Origin: Hyphococcus sp.
GTDB taxonomy: Bacteria; Pseudomonadota; Alphaproteobacteria; Caulobacterales; Parvularculaceae
Assembly: GCA_021776335.1 (NCBI GenBank)
Contig: JAJFGB010000009.1
Span: 62,001-126,000 of the forward strand
Reading direction: 5' to 3'
Length of the DNA stretch: 64,000 nt
Shown here piece by piece: positions 1 to 9,103 of this stretch; the stretch's first letter is position 1; every line of letters begins with the position of its first letter. The translations under genes were made by a program, and so were the position numbers. A model generated the notes under the pieces. It made no database searches and was not told where the DNA came from. It saw only the letters and a list, made by a program, of their open reading frames with translations.

Positions 1-1077
1 GAGTGACTTTACCTTTGACCTGATCAGCGGAACGTCAGTCGCCCGTCTGTTATAGGCGTCAGCTGTGAACAAGCCGACGAAACGCTGCTCGCCGGTCAGT
101 TTTCCATCGAGTGAAAATGACTTAATGCCCACATAGTCCATATAAACACGGCGATGAACCAGCGACTTTGTATTCGCTTTGGCGACAATAATGGGTTCGC
201 TTGAATCCAGAAATGCGACAACTGCGGGTGAGAGTTCGCCGCTTTGCTGATATGTCGCATTCAAGACGCGCCGGTTTGGGTCTCTTAAAATGCCTAAATC
301 ATGCTCAGGGTCATGTTCGAATTGGATGGCGTCATCGCTTTTGGAATAACTGAACTGACGGACGCCAAGAAATGCAAAACGATTATCCCACAGCCATTTG
401 AGAAATTCGACAGCGTCTCTTCGCTCTTCGCCCCGGACGCCGGCCATTTGCGATTTTTCCAACTGCGTAATACACGCGGCGAGGCGTGCGCGCATTGGTT
501 CCCAGTCGGCGACGGCAATAGCGACATCATCGAGGACCGCCTCTAGTTCTGCGTAAAGAACGTCAAGCTCGCCGTCCCCTACAGGAGGGTCCATTTCTGC
601 ATGAATCATCGATTCGCGAATGTGGGTGGCCTCGCCCGTCGCGTCGCGTTTGCCCGTCGCGTTGCGAGCGACATCGACAACCACATTAGAGAAAAAAGAA
701 ACAGGTTTGCCGACATCCGAAAGCGCCGCAGACAATGAATCGACGAGGAAGGGTTTGTCTTCGGTGACGATATCAAGGACCAGCCGTTTTTCGGTCCAGT
801 CTTTTCCGTCCTCGATACGCAGATTTATTTTGCTTTCGCCGATTTTGCGGGATTGAGCGTTTTTCCAAGCATGTGCAGCGCGATTAAGCAGTGATTGTGG
901 CTCAGACCAGATTTTATCTTCGCCGGTGGCATAGAGCACCAATTGCTTTAGGTAGCTCGCATAGGCTTTCGCTGGCTCGCCCGTTTCGTCGAAATCGCCG
1001 CTTTTTTTCTTTTTCGCTAGATCGATAACCTGTTGCAGGACCTGATCGTCGATATGTGTCTGGAAGCCCTCTGGCAT
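1..1077 (-). CDS. NAD-specific glutamate dehydrogenase, large type, N-terminal part (cut by window edge)
   Basis: The reading frame is open from ATG at 1077 to the left edge (359 codons, no stop), so only the N-terminal quarter of the roughly 1600-residue bacterial NAD-GDH family is present. The enzyme deaminates glutamate to 2-oxoglutarate with NAD in the cytoplasm. Visible family features are the start MPEGFQTHIDDQVLQQVI, a DKPFLVDSLSAAL segment, the EFLKWLWDNRFAFLGVRQF block and the FVGLFTADAYNR segment; the catalytic dehydrogenase domain lies outside the window. An in-frame stop sits nine codons upstream of the ATG with no other start between, so the start is well fixed; GGGA lies just before it. 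Identification rests on remembered family motifs. Confidence 0.88.
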   Translation of the reverse strand, partial: MPEGFQTHIDDQVLQQVIDLAKKKKSGDFDETGEPAKAYASYLKQLVLYATGEDKIWSEPQSLLNRAAHAWKNAQSRKIGESKINLRIEDGKDWTEKRLVLDIVTEDKPFLVDSLSAALSDVGKPVSFFSNVVVDVARNATGKRDATGEATHIRESMIHAEMDPPVGDGELDVLYAELEAVLDDVAIAVADWEPMRARLAACITQLEKSQMAGVRGEERRDAVEFLKWLWDNRFAFLGVRQFSYSKSDDAIQFEHDPEHDLGILRDPNRRVLNATYQQSGELSPAVVAFLDSSEPIIVAKANTKSLVHRRVYMDYVGIKSFSLDGKLTGEQRFVGLFTADAYNRRATDVPLIRSKVKSL

Positions 1078-1306
1078 CTCATTCCCATCGCTACATTGGC
1101 TCTATTTCCGCCGTATTAGCGTGAAGGGTTTGACATTGTCTAATGAATTGCGGGCGAATTCGGCAAAATCCCTATGCCGGTCAAGTTGGGGACCGGTCCG
1201 ATGCCGCTAATCTAGAAGCTGGTTGGCGACGAATGTAACGAGGCCGTGGTCAAAAGCGACCAGATGCTCACATGGCCCTGAATACATAAAACAGCGAAAA
1301 CTTGTC

Positions 1307-2062
1307 CTAGAGCGCTGTCTTCGCAGAGATGCTGTGTGGTGCTCGGCTACCTGGATTATTGGCGCTGCGGCTGGAAATTTCGCGTCTCACAAAGGTCGTT
1401 CGCGGGTGCTGTCTTGCCGCTTTAGCCCGAACGAAATGGCTGACCGCGTAAACACTGGTCGTACATACCAGCGCCGCCGCAAGTCCCGCGGCAAACAGGG
1501 CTGCATCGCCTGACCGGACACCAGCTAAAACCGTAAAAATAGCGCCAGGCGCGGCGAATGCCGCGGCGCTTGCCATATGGGCAGTATGGAGCATCGCCGC
1601 GCCTGAGGCGGCGAGCAACGTCAAAACGGTGATTTGCAGGACCATCGGTTGCGGCGCTCCTGCGGGGGCGAGCAGGATGGGGCCGCTCGCCAGGATAACG
1701 CCGAGCACGCTCAGGCAGGACGTATAAGATGCGCGCCATCTGAACGGTCGAGAGGTAATTGCGTTGCCGGAACGGAACTGATTACGCAAATGTCGGCACA
1801 CCCACAGGGCGCAAAGCGACATGGCTGCCCACGCAGCAGCGCGTGCCGGATAGCCCCTGCCGACTGTGACGGCAAGATAGATGCTGACCCCGGCCACGAG
1901 AGCCAGACCGGTTGCGCTTTGGCGCGACAGCATATCGATCAAATGGAGCCTTGCGGCGCGTGAAAGTGGCCGGCGACGGTCACGATGCCGCGCATCAGGC
2001 GCCTCACGCGCTAATTGCTGCAATTCGCGGACGTTTTTTTCCTGGAGGGATAAGGACGACAT
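1307..2062 (-). CDS. Small multi-pass membrane protein, function unknown
   Basis: A 251-residue protein with a charged cytoplasmic head (about 45 residues, Arg-rich), then five or six hydrophobic segments, and an Arg/Ser-rich tail. There is no catalytic domain. The layout recalls the membrane input part of alphaproteobacterial sensor kinases or cyclases without the signalling output, which is a resemblance only. An ATG at 2107 would add 15 residues, but a CtrA-like palindrome lies four bases upstream of it and would overlap the promoter, so the ATG at 2062 is preferred (TTGGTT, 17 bp, TAAAGA fits a promoter before it). No clear Shine-Dalgarno at either start. Confidence 0.6.
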   Translation of the reverse strand: MSSLSLQEKNVRELQQLAREAPDARHRDRRRPLSRAARLHLIDMLSRQSATGLALVAGVSIYLAVTVGRGYPARAAAWAAMSLCALWVCRHLRNQFRSGNAITSRPFRWRASYTSCLSVLGVILASGPILLAPAGAPQPMVLQITVLTLLAASGAAMLHTAHMASAAAFAAPGAIFTVLAGVRSGDAALFAAGLAAALVCTTSVYAVSHFVRAKAARQHPRTTFVRREISSRSANNPGSRAPHSISAKTAL

Positions 2063-2109
2063 GAATCCGATTCTTTGCTGTGCTTCGGTCTTTATGGGAA
2101 GCCGCAATT

Positions 2110-2126
2110 GTTAACCAAAGGTTAAC
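2110..2126 (-). promoter_or_regulatory. CtrA-type binding box (TTAA-N7-TTAA)
   Basis: GTTAACCAAAGGTTAAC is a perfect 7-3-7 palindrome that contains TTAA-N7-TTAAC, the full consensus for the cell-cycle regulator CtrA in Caulobacter-like bacteria. It lies upstream of the membrane protein gene ending at 1307 and overlaps a possible -35 (TTGGTT) with TAAAGA 17 bp downstream on the minus strand. DivL, which acts upstream of CtrA, is encoded about 1.2 kb away. The match is seen; CtrA control is inference. Confidence 0.55.
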
Positions 2127-2598
2127 ACGATGGTTTCGGTTATTGGCTATTTGGGCGCAGCGATAATATGGGATCGCCGATCTGTTGCGGGCGAAACCGG
2201 CGATCCCGTGCGCGCTAAATTCTGCGCGCCAGGCGAAATGAAAAGGGGACCTAATTCATCTCGCCTGAAACCTCTGCTGAGGGCACATCTCCAGAAACCG
2301 TCAATATTTGAGACCTCTGGACTGAACTTTGTGGGGGAATTGTAATCTCTTCGGCTGCAATTGTCCGCTCGCTCGGCTTCACACTGTCGTGACCCGTCGG
2401 CGTGCCCGGAGCGGAAATTTGTAAAGAATTTCCTTGGCGTGAGGCAGGAAACGTCAAACGCACGGCAAATTATGTTCTGCAGCTGTGGCGCTAATTTGGC
2501 TTTAAAAGCACGTTCGGAAATTATTCAGATCGGCTGGTTTTTTTTGTTTTGAACTACATCGCGTGCTTGTCGGACGGGGAGGGAGCTTCAAACCTACC
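2127..2598. other. Intergenic stretch without a supportable gene
   Basis: About 470 bases between the CtrA-like box and the end of the TPR gene. Three short overlapping reading frames (2130-2345, 2251-2463, 2361-2552) are present, but none has a ribosome site, a recognisable motif or a plausible composition. A run of T follows 2530 (GGTTTTTTTTG) without a good stem. Nothing else is visible. Confidence 0.5.
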
Positions 2599-3279
2599 TT
2601 ACTGATTTGTCTCGTCGGGGCCGCCATAATAAACATCAATGACAATACCTGTTTGCTGCAAATCGCCACGCAGCAATAATGCTTCGATATTGGTTGGTGC
2701 GATCGACAGGGCGCTGACAACGTCCTGTGCTGCAGTTTCGTAATTACCAAACGAGTAATATGCCCGGCCGCGAAGTACGAAAGTCTCCGCCGAAACGATG
2801 CCAGCCTGCTCGGCAGCATCGACCGCGTTGATGACGTTTTGCCATCGCTCAAGTGCGGCATAAACTTTTGCAGCCGTTAATTGAAGCTCACCAGCGTCGG
2901 GCACGAGCACTAACGCCTCCTGGATAGTTCTTTCAGCATGAGATGTCTCTTCGGCCTTGAGCCATGCCTCGGCGGCCTGCGCTAAGACCCTGGCGCGAAC
3001 GAAATCGTCGCCAGCGTCTTTGCGCTGTGCGATTTCTTCAAGACGCGCTGCTGCAAGCCTTGGAAATCCACCCTCCAGGTCCGCCAATGCCAGACAATGT
3101 CGTGCGTCGGCGCCGCCGCCTTCGCTGACCCATTGTTGAGCGGCGCGTCGTCCGTCCTCAATGTCGACCTTTATCAGGGCTATGCATTCCTGATAATGCG
3201 AGGTTTCCGGCAATATGACGACAGATGGCTCAGCAGCTGTGCTGGCGGTAATTGCGGCGATGATTGAAATTATACTCAT
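2599..3279 (-). CDS. Secreted/periplasmic tetratricopeptide repeat protein
   Basis: 226 residues. A short hydrophobic start (MSIISIIAAITASTAAE) looks like a signal peptide cut after about residue 16. The rest is helical with TPR-like pairs: ARVLAQAAEAWLKAEE..A, AGELQLTAAKVYAALERW, and the clearest unit AETFVLRGRAYYSFGNYETA followed by APTNIEALLLRGDL. TPR arrays are protein-binding scaffolds; the partner is unknown. It lies 61 bp downstream of divL on the same strand and may be co-transcribed with it. No catalytic residues are seen. Confidence 0.75.
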   Translation of the reverse strand: MSIISIIAAITASTAAEPSVVILPETSHYQECIALIKVDIEDGRRAAQQWVSEGGGADARHCLALADLEGGFPRLAAARLEEIAQRKDAGDDFVRARVLAQAAEAWLKAEETSHAERTIQEALVLVPDAGELQLTAAKVYAALERWQNVINAVDAAEQAGIVSAETFVLRGRAYYSFGNYETAAQDVVSALSIAPTNIEALLLRGDLQQTGIVIDVYYGGPDETNQ

Positions 3280-3340
3280 TGACCGAGCTTATGCGGGAAC
3301 AAAGCGACTTTAAAGTGGCTCAATTTTCAAAAATTGAAAA

Positions 3341-6052
3341 TTATTCCGCCGCATGGGGGTGGCCAGCAGCGCCATTCCCCTTACCGTTTGCGGGCGTCGC
3401 TTTTTTGCGCCGCTTCTGGCGTTTGGGCGCCTCACCTTTTTTGCCTTCGCTGCCTGGTGATTTTGTCCCGGCTTTACGCGGTTTTCCTGGGGAGGGCGCT
3501 GGCGCCGGTTCGGCATTGTCAGGATATGTCTCCGGCAGGAAGCAGGTGACGCGAACGCCTTCACCTTCCCTGGAATCCATGCGGACCCATCCGTGATGCA
3601 GTTTAACGAACCGCTCGACCAATGACAGGCCGAGGCCTACGCCGGCGCTGGGGCCTCGGCTTTCAAAAGAGTCGAAAGCTTTGGCCTGATCAGCCGGGGA
3701 GATGCCTCTGCCGGTATCGCTGATCCAGATCTTGAGGGCGCCATTGTTGCGTTCCGCGCCGATCGTAACCGCGCCGCCAGCGCTCGTATAAGCAAATGCA
3801 TTGGACAAAAGATTGAAAAGGACTTGTTTGATCCGCCGTTCATCTATGTCCGCTGAGCCGATATCTTTTGGACAGTCCACTTTCAATTGGATTTGGGTGT
3901 CTTCAGCTTTTAACGCAGCAAAGGTCGCGGCGCTTTCCAGCAAGGACCGAATGTCTGTTGTCTTCCTTTCGAGTTCCATCTTGCCGGCGTCGATTGCTGC
4001 AAGGTCGATTATGTCATTGATCAAATCGCGCAGATGGTAGGATGCAGAAAGGACACTGGCGACATAGTCTTTTTGCCGGTCGTTCAAAACACCGAACATT
4101 TGACCGTCGAGCATCTCAGAAAAACCGATGATTGTCGAAAGCGGCGTACGAAGCTGATAAGAAACGTGATCGACGAATTTCGATTTCAGCCTGTCCGCAT
4201 TTTCCAGGATGGCGTTGCGTTCCTTCAACTCCTTTTCGCGTTCTTTGGAGTCGGTAATGTCCATGAAATGAGCCAGCGTAGCGCCATCGGGCAACGGCTC
4301 CGTTCCGAATGCCAGTGTGCGTCCGTCATCGATCGTAACGTCAATGGCATTGAGCGGCACACGATCTTCTGGCGACTTCGATGTTACACATCGGCGCAAG
4401 GCGGCAAGGTGGTCAGATGTATTTTCGGCTCTGTTTTGCAACTGTTCAACGATGACATCGATATGAGGTTTGCTATCGAGCATTTTCGCACGAAGGCGCC
4501 AGATCTTCTGAAATGCCTTGTTGTAAAGCCGCAGCGTTCCGTCCGCGGCAAATACAGCGACACCTTCGTTTAAGTTGTTCAGCGTCGCTTTTTGGACGCT
4601 TATCTGTGTGTTGAATTGCGACTCCAGCGATATTTTTTCGGTGATATCTTCGAACGCCGCCATGACGCCGCCCAAGGGATGGCGTTGCTTGGCGACCCGC
4701 AATGTGCGGCCGTCGGGTAAATGCCAAATTTCGTCCGGCGCACCGCCGTCGCGTTCTGATCCGGGTGCTGCGAGTTCTTCTGTGTAGAGCGCAAGCTGCA
4801 GCGTCTTCCAGGAATCGTAGTCTGCTGGTTCAGGCAGGCGACCTGTTAGACGGAGTTTGTCCAATATTTCGCCGTGATAGGCGCGTCCGCTCAAATCGGA
4901 ATCTTCCAGAGACCATAAAGTCTGAAAGGCGCGGTTGTGGTAGATAAGATTTTGGCTGGTGCCAAATATGGCGACGGCCGTTTGTATTTGGTCCAGCGTT
5001 CGCTGGTTAGCTTCAATATGCTGGCGAAGATCCGCCTTTGCTTTGTCCAGTCCGGTAGAGTCAATTGCATATCCGCCAAGGGCGGCATCGCCGGATCCAT
5101 GTAGCGGCGTTTCGATAACACGAAGCACACGTCGTTCGCCGCGCGAGTTTATGACCACCTTGTCGTCGTTCGGTTTGCGCTCCGAAGCTGCTGTTGCAGC
5201 AAGCTTCTTTATAGAATTATCAAGTTCAATTTGTTGTTTGATAACGTCGGCTGCACTCGGCGCCTCGACTATTTCAACATAGGCGCGGTTCACCCATACA
5301 AGCTTCAAATCGGCGTCACGTCGCCAGGCTGGTATGGGCGCTCGCTCCAGTAGCGCGTGCGATCCATGAAGGTCTGTTGTCTTTTCGCGGAATGCGCCAA
5401 TAATTGCGCCGTCCTCCGCCATGCGAACAGCAGGGTCGGTTATCCAGAGAGCGACCTGACCGCCAGCAACGCGACCGTCAATCTCGATTGATCGGCCATC
5501 AGCGGTTATGACATTGCCAGAAAATGCGATCCCGTGATTGCGCAGATCGTTGACTTTTGCTCGGAGCGTTTTTGGCTGTTCTGCTTCATCATCATGGAGC
5601 GGTAGTGCGCCTAGAGAATTTAACAATCGGTCCGCAGGAGCGACATCTGCGTCGCCGGCGCCGTGAGAAAAAGAAAGTAACGAAGCAAGCGCCGCCGGGC
5701 CGCCGAGAATTTTCGGATCGCCCCAGCCCGCCTTGAGGCTGTCACTGTCGTCTTCCCAGACCAGGACAAGGCCGGGATGCGCCGAGAGGACGCCATCGGC
5801 TTTTTCGAGCCGGGCCTCCATTTCCGCCAGCCGCCGTGACCAATGCACCGATTGATCTTTGGTAGCGGCTGATACGCGCATAGCCCAAAGAACAGCGGCG
5901 ACGGCGAGGGAAACAGCGCCGGCAGCACCGACAAGGAGCGGATCAAATGTCACCGCTTCCGTGCCGATTGTTTCGGACGTCTGAGCGAGTGCTGGCGCGG
6001 CCATGGCCGCGAGCGCGCTCGATCCCAACAAAAACTGTTTCGGCAGTCGCAT
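3341..6052 (-). CDS. divL: DivL-type multi-PAS histidine-kinase-like protein with tyrosine phospho-site
   Basis: 903 residues from the ATG at 6052, preceded by GAGGTG. A signal/anchor peptide ends near ALAQT, and a second membrane segment (LLVGAAGAVSLAVAAVLW) follows. Several PAS-like modules occupy roughly residues 230-600, linked by a coiled coil into a dimerisation domain reading HVSYQLRTPLSTIIGFSEML. Tyr632 stands where ordinary kinases have the phospho-His, the hallmark of Caulobacter DivL, which controls CckA and thereby CtrA during the cell cycle. The ATP domain is intact (LFNLLSNAFAYTSAGG, DTGRGI, GVGLGLSLV), and a Lys-rich tail ends the protein. DivL functions through protein contacts with DivK and CckA rather than classical kinase output. 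A longer start at 6145 lacks the ribosome site and the signal peptide at the N-terminus. Confidence 0.85.
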   Translation of the reverse strand: MRLPKQFLLGSSALAAMAAPALAQTSETIGTEAVTFDPLLVGAAGAVSLAVAAVLWAMRVSAATKDQSVHWSRRLAEMEARLEKADGVLSAHPGLVLVWEDDSDSLKAGWGDPKILGGPAALASLLSFSHGAGDADVAPADRLLNSLGALPLHDDEAEQPKTLRAKVNDLRNHGIAFSGNVITADGRSIEIDGRVAGGQVALWITDPAVRMAEDGAIIGAFREKTTDLHGSHALLERAPIPAWRRDADLKLVWVNRAYVEIVEAPSAADVIKQQIELDNSIKKLAATAASERKPNDDKVVINSRGERRVLRVIETPLHGSGDAALGGYAIDSTGLDKAKADLRQHIEANQRTLDQIQTAVAIFGTSQNLIYHNRAFQTLWSLEDSDLSGRAYHGEILDKLRLTGRLPEPADYDSWKTLQLALYTEELAAPGSERDGGAPDEIWHLPDGRTLRVAKQRHPLGGVMAAFEDITEKISLESQFNTQISVQKATLNNLNEGVAVFAADGTLRLYNKAFQKIWRLRAKMLDSKPHIDVIVEQLQNRAENTSDHLAALRRCVTSKSPEDRVPLNAIDVTIDDGRTLAFGTEPLPDGATLAHFMDITDSKEREKELKERNAILENADRLKSKFVDHVSYQLRTPLSTIIGFSEMLDGQMFGVLNDRQKDYVASVLSASYHLRDLINDIIDLAAIDAGKMELERKTTDIRSLLESAATFAALKAEDTQIQLKVDCPKDIGSADIDERRIKQVLFNLLSNAFAYTSAGGAVTIGAERNNGALKIWISDTGRGISPADQAKAFDSFESRGPSAGVGLGLSLVERFVKLHHGWVRMDSREGEGVRVTCFLPETYPDNAEPAPAPSPGKPRKAGTKSPGSEGKKGEAPKRQKRRKKATPANGKGNGAAGHPHAAE

Positions 6053-6241
6053 TTCTGCGCACCTCGACCACAAATACCAAGCCTCGCCCCACGCCCAAAA
6101 TACTGGGATTCGCCAATATTTTGTGCCGGGGCGGGCGAATTGCACAATATGTACTGTGTTTGCTGAGGTCTGCTAGGGGCACTATCGGCTTTTCTGGAGG
6201 GCGCCGGGTGAAGTTTTCAACAGGCCCGACGCCCCGATTGG

Positions 6242-6823
6242 CTAGTCCTCTAGCTGGAAATGAAAGACTTCGACGAGGCCATATCGCATGGTAGCGCGGC
6301 CACCTCTGGTAGATGGCGGATATTTCCACTTTGAGACCGTCGCGATGACCGTCCGATTAAAGCAGGAGTTCGCCGATTCGATTACGCGAGCATTGACGAC
6401 ACTGCCTTCCGGGGTGACGTCAAATTGCACGGTCACATAACCTTCGGCGTTCTTCGATCGGCAGTTCTCGGGATATTGCGGCGCGTATCTGATATCAGGG
6501 GGGGCAAATCGTTCTGTGTCGGGTCCCTCATCCGGGGGAGTGACCTCGGTGTCCGGCAAAACGTTACGCGGGCCGGGTACTTCAGTACGGTCTGGCAGAT
6601 CTATTTCAGTTTCCGGTAAATTGTCCGGTAAGCGGTCTGGTTTTGGGATTTCCGGATCAGGATCGGTGGGTCCGAGTTTAGAATGGATGGAAATGTCTGG
6701 CAGCTGCTTCGGGGGCTCAACATCAATTACATCTTGCCGGATAAGCCCTGCCATCATTGCGAAAAGACCTGCGGTAATGATCGCCGCCAACGGTAAGCCT
6801 ACAAACCATCTGAAAAACACCAT
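6242..6823 (-). CDS. TonB-family envelope protein
   Basis: 193 residues; the start is fixed by AAAGGAG seven bases before the ATG at 6823. One N-terminal membrane segment (about residues 8-28, LPLAAIITAGLFAMMAGLI) is followed by an Asp/Pro/Glu-rich periplasmic spacer of about 90 residues and a TonB C-terminal domain: YPENCRSKNAEGYVTVQFDV, then VVNARVIES and SKWKYPP. TonB proteins carry proton-motive energy from ExbBD to outer-membrane receptors. No exbB/exbD lies nearby, and a Cys pair (ENC, NSC) in the C-terminal domain suggests the small single-gene TonB-like class common in alphaproteobacteria. It sits between ahcY and divL on the same strand. Confidence 0.8.
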   Translation of the reverse strand: MVFFRWFVGLPLAAIITAGLFAMMAGLIRQDVIDVEPPKQLPDISIHSKLGPTDPDPEIPKPDRLPDNLPETEIDLPDRTEVPGPRNVLPDTEVTPPDEGPDTERFAPPDIRYAPQYPENCRSKNAEGYVTVQFDVTPEGSVVNARVIESANSCFNRTVIATVSKWKYPPSTRGGRATMRYGLVEVFHFQLED

Positions 6824-6990
6824 TACGCGCTCCTTTCGGGGCAAAGCCCCGGTGGGGTTGGCGCAGCACGGATGCGCTACATACAATTACAGATCTTCAG
6901 CACGCCCCGTGCTACAATAGTAGCATGGTAGGGTAATGCAAATCCTTATGCAAGGTTTTTTACGTCTGGCGGCGATGCCGATTTGTCATA

Positions 6991-7035
6991 AAAAAACGCC
7001 CGGGCCGGTTAAAATCCGGTCCGGGCGCCATTTTT
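6991..7035 (-). terminator. Rho-independent terminator of ahcY
   Basis: A 12-bp stem (6997-7008 against 7016-7027, one G-T pair) closes a 7-base loop. On the minus strand it is followed by a run of six or seven T. It lies 29 bp after the ahcY stop codon. The T/A runs on both sides would also allow function in the other direction. Confidence 0.9.
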
Positions 7036-7055
7036 TTTGTTTCAGATGCTGCTGC

Positions 7056-8462
7056 CTAGTAGCGGTACTGATCGGTTTTGAAAGGGCCCTCAAGCGGCAC
7101 ACCGATATAGTCTGCCTGCTCCTTGGTCAGTTGCGACAGATGCGCGTTGACTTTGTCGAGATGCAGTTTTGCGACTTTTTCGTCGAGATGCTTCGGCAGG
7201 ACGTAGACCTCGTTCTGGTATTCGTCACCTTTCGTGAAGAGCTCGATTTGCGCTAGCGTCTGGTTGGTGAAAGATGCTGACATCACAAAGCTTGGGTGGC
7301 CGGTTGCGTTGCCGAGGTTGAGCAACCGTCCCTGTGACAAGAGCAACATGCGCGTGCCGTCCGGGAACGCAATCATGTCCACCTGATCTTTGACATTCGT
7401 CCATGTGAAATTACGCAGGCCCTCGACCTGAATTTCATTGTCGAAATGGCCAATATTACCGACAATCGCCATGTCTTTCAGTGATCGCATGTGATCAACC
7501 GTCAACACGTCCTTGTTGCCGGTTGCCGTGATTACGATATCGGCGCGTTTGGCGCCTTCTTCCATAGTGACGACTTCATAACCGTCCATTGCCGCCTGCA
7601 GAGCGCAGATCGGATCAACTTCCGTCACCATAACGCGGGCGCCGGCGCCGCTCAGCGACAGCGCTGAGCCTTTGCCGACATCGCCATAACCGGCCACAAG
7701 CGCCAATTTACCAGCCATCATAACATCCGTGCCCCGACGAATGCCGTCAACCAGTGATTCTTTACAGCCATATTTATTGTCGAATTTCGACTTGGTGACT
7801 GAATCATTGACGTTGATTGCCGGAAAGGGGAGCGTGCCGTTCTTCTCGCGTTGATACAGCCGCAACACGCCGGTCGTTGTTTCTTCGGTGACGCCTTTGA
7901 TATTGGCTTTGACGGTTGAATACCAGTTTGGCTGTTTAGCAATGCGGCGTTTGATCGTTGCAAAAAGCGCTTCTTCTTCTTCGTTCGACGGTTTGTCGAG
8001 CAAAGAAGGATCTTTTTCAGCGTCGGCGCCCAACAGGATCAGCAATGTCGCGTCGCCGCCATCATCAAGGATCATGTTGGCGGTTTCGCCATTGGGCCAT
8101 TCAAAGATGCGATCGGCAAGGTCCCAATATTCTTCAAGCGACTCACCTTTGAACGCGAACACTGGCGTACCTGTCGCGGCGATGGCTGACGCGGCGTGGT
8201 CCTGGGTTGAGTAAATGTTGCACGAAGCCCAGCGCACATCTGCGCCCAACGCCTGCAATGTTTCAATCAACACCGCTGTCTGGATTGTCATATGTAGTGA
8301 GCCGGCGATCCGGGCGCCTTTTAATGGTTGGGCGCTGCCGTATTCCTCGCGGGTTGCCATCAAACCCGGCATCTCGGTTTCGGCGATTTCGATTTCTTGT
8401 CGGCCCCACTGGGCGAGTTCGAGATCCTTGACGACATAGTCATGGTGGCTGGGCGCGTTCAT
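7056..8462 (-). CDS. ahcY: Adenosylhomocysteinase (S-adenosylhomocysteine hydrolase)
   Basis: 468 residues, the normal length. It splits S-adenosylhomocysteine into adenosine and homocysteine, relieving product inhibition of methyltransferases and closing the methyl cycle in the cytoplasm. Diagnostic segments are [13 protein letters not shown], the NAD-binding loop [51 protein letters not shown] and the C-terminal DQYRY. The ATG at 8462 has AAGGA ten bases upstream; a TTG three codons earlier is possible but less likely. A terminator follows. Upstream lies a palindrome that may be its operator. Placement beside divL is common in alphaproteobacteria. Confidence 0.97.
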   Translation of the reverse strand: MNAPSHHDYVVKDLELAQWGRQEIEIAETEMPGLMATREEYGSAQPLKGARIAGSLHMTIQTAVLIETLQALGADVRWASCNIYSTQDHAASAIAATGTPVFAFKGESLEEYWDLADRIFEWPNGETANMILDDGGDATLLILLGADAEKDPSLLDKPSNEEEEALFATIKRRIAKQPNWYSTVKANIKGVTEETTTGVLRLYQREKNGTLPFPAINVNDSVTKSKFDNKYGCKESLVDGIRRGTDVMMAGKLALVAGYGDVGKGSALSLSGAGARVMVTEVDPICALQAAMDGYEVVTMEEGAKRADIVITATGNKDVLTVDHMRSLKDMAIVGNIGHFDNEIQVEGLRNFTWTNVKDQVDMIAFPDGTRMLLLSQGRLLNLGNATGHPSFVMSASFTNQTLAQIELFTKGDEYQNEVYVLPKHLDEKVAKLHLDKVNAHLSQLTKEQADYIGVPLEGPFKTDQYRY

Positions 8463-8534
8463 GGGGCTCAAATCCTTATAATTTCATGTGATGTGGCGCG
8501 GCATATACCAGCGCGCCGGAACAATGCCAAGAGA

Positions 8535-8556
8535 CATATAAAGATTTCTTTATGTG
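8535..8556. promoter_or_regulatory. Palindromic operator candidate upstream of ahcY
   Basis: ATAAAGA-TT-TCTTTAT (8538-8553) is a perfect 7-2-7 inverted repeat, extended by two further matching bases outside one mismatch. It lies 76 bp upstream of the ahcY start and about 100 bp before the divergent DUF6491 gene. Proteobacterial ahcY genes are often controlled by the ArsR-type, SAH-responsive regulator SahR through AT-rich palindromes; assigning this site to SahR is inference. Confidence 0.5.
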
Positions 8557-8654
8557 ATTGGATTTTGCGGCTCTCAGCGGGCTTTTTTGACGATTTTGCC
8601 GGTGATTGGCGTATAGATGGGCGGGGCCGGGCGTGAGAAAAGGGACTGAAGACC

Positions 8655-9098
8655 ATGAATATTCAATCCATTATAGCCGCGGCGGCGGCGCTGACGATGA
8701 TTTCGGCGCCAACCTTTGCGGCGGAGGATGAAAAGGAAAAGGTGGTTGATCAGCGAATTGGCGCTGAAGTCGATCGCATTTGCTTCCCGCGCAATATCAA
8801 TGGCTGGAAATCGGTGAAGGGCGAGGACAATGTTGTTTTGCTCAAGAAAAGCGCATCACGCTGGTATCGTGTGGAGGTTTCTGGCGCCTGCCCGGAACGC
8901 GTTTTCAGATTTGCTCATGTGATCGGACTTGATTCGCGCCCCGCCGGCGGTTGCCTCAGGCGCGGCGACACAATCCTGGTGGAGGACACTGGCGGTTTCA
9001 ATCGGCGCTGTTCCATCAATCGGATGTATAAATGGGATAAGAACGCCCCGGCGCCGGGCGAAGAGGAAGAAACCGAAGAAACGGAAAGCGACAGCTGA
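8655..9098 (+). CDS. Secreted small protein, DUF6491-like
   Basis: 147 residues. The signal peptide MNIQSIIAAAAALTMISAPTF is cut near FAA. The mature part has four Cys spaced as in the DUF6491 family: DRICFPRNINGWK, VSGACPERV, GGCLRRGDTILV and RRCSINRMYKW, consistent with two disulphides in the periplasm. The tail is a run of Glu/Thr. Function is unknown. It is transcribed away from ahcY across the palindrome at 8535-8556 and ends 6 bp before the convergent SDR gene. Family assignment is from the Cys pattern as remembered. Confidence 0.75.
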   Translation: MNIQSIIAAAAALTMISAPTFAAEDEKEKVVDQRIGAEVDRICFPRNINGWKSVKGEDNVVLLKKSASRWYRVEVSGACPERVFRFAHVIGLDSRPAGGCLRRGDTILVEDTGGFNRRCSINRMYKWDKNAPAPGEEEETEETESDS

Positions 9099-9103
9099 GC
9101 GTT

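Noticed and set aside
2130-2552. Three overlapping short frames in the gap before the TPR gene
   Set aside because: No ribosome sites, motifs or coding-like composition; chance frames in a GC-moderate spacer.
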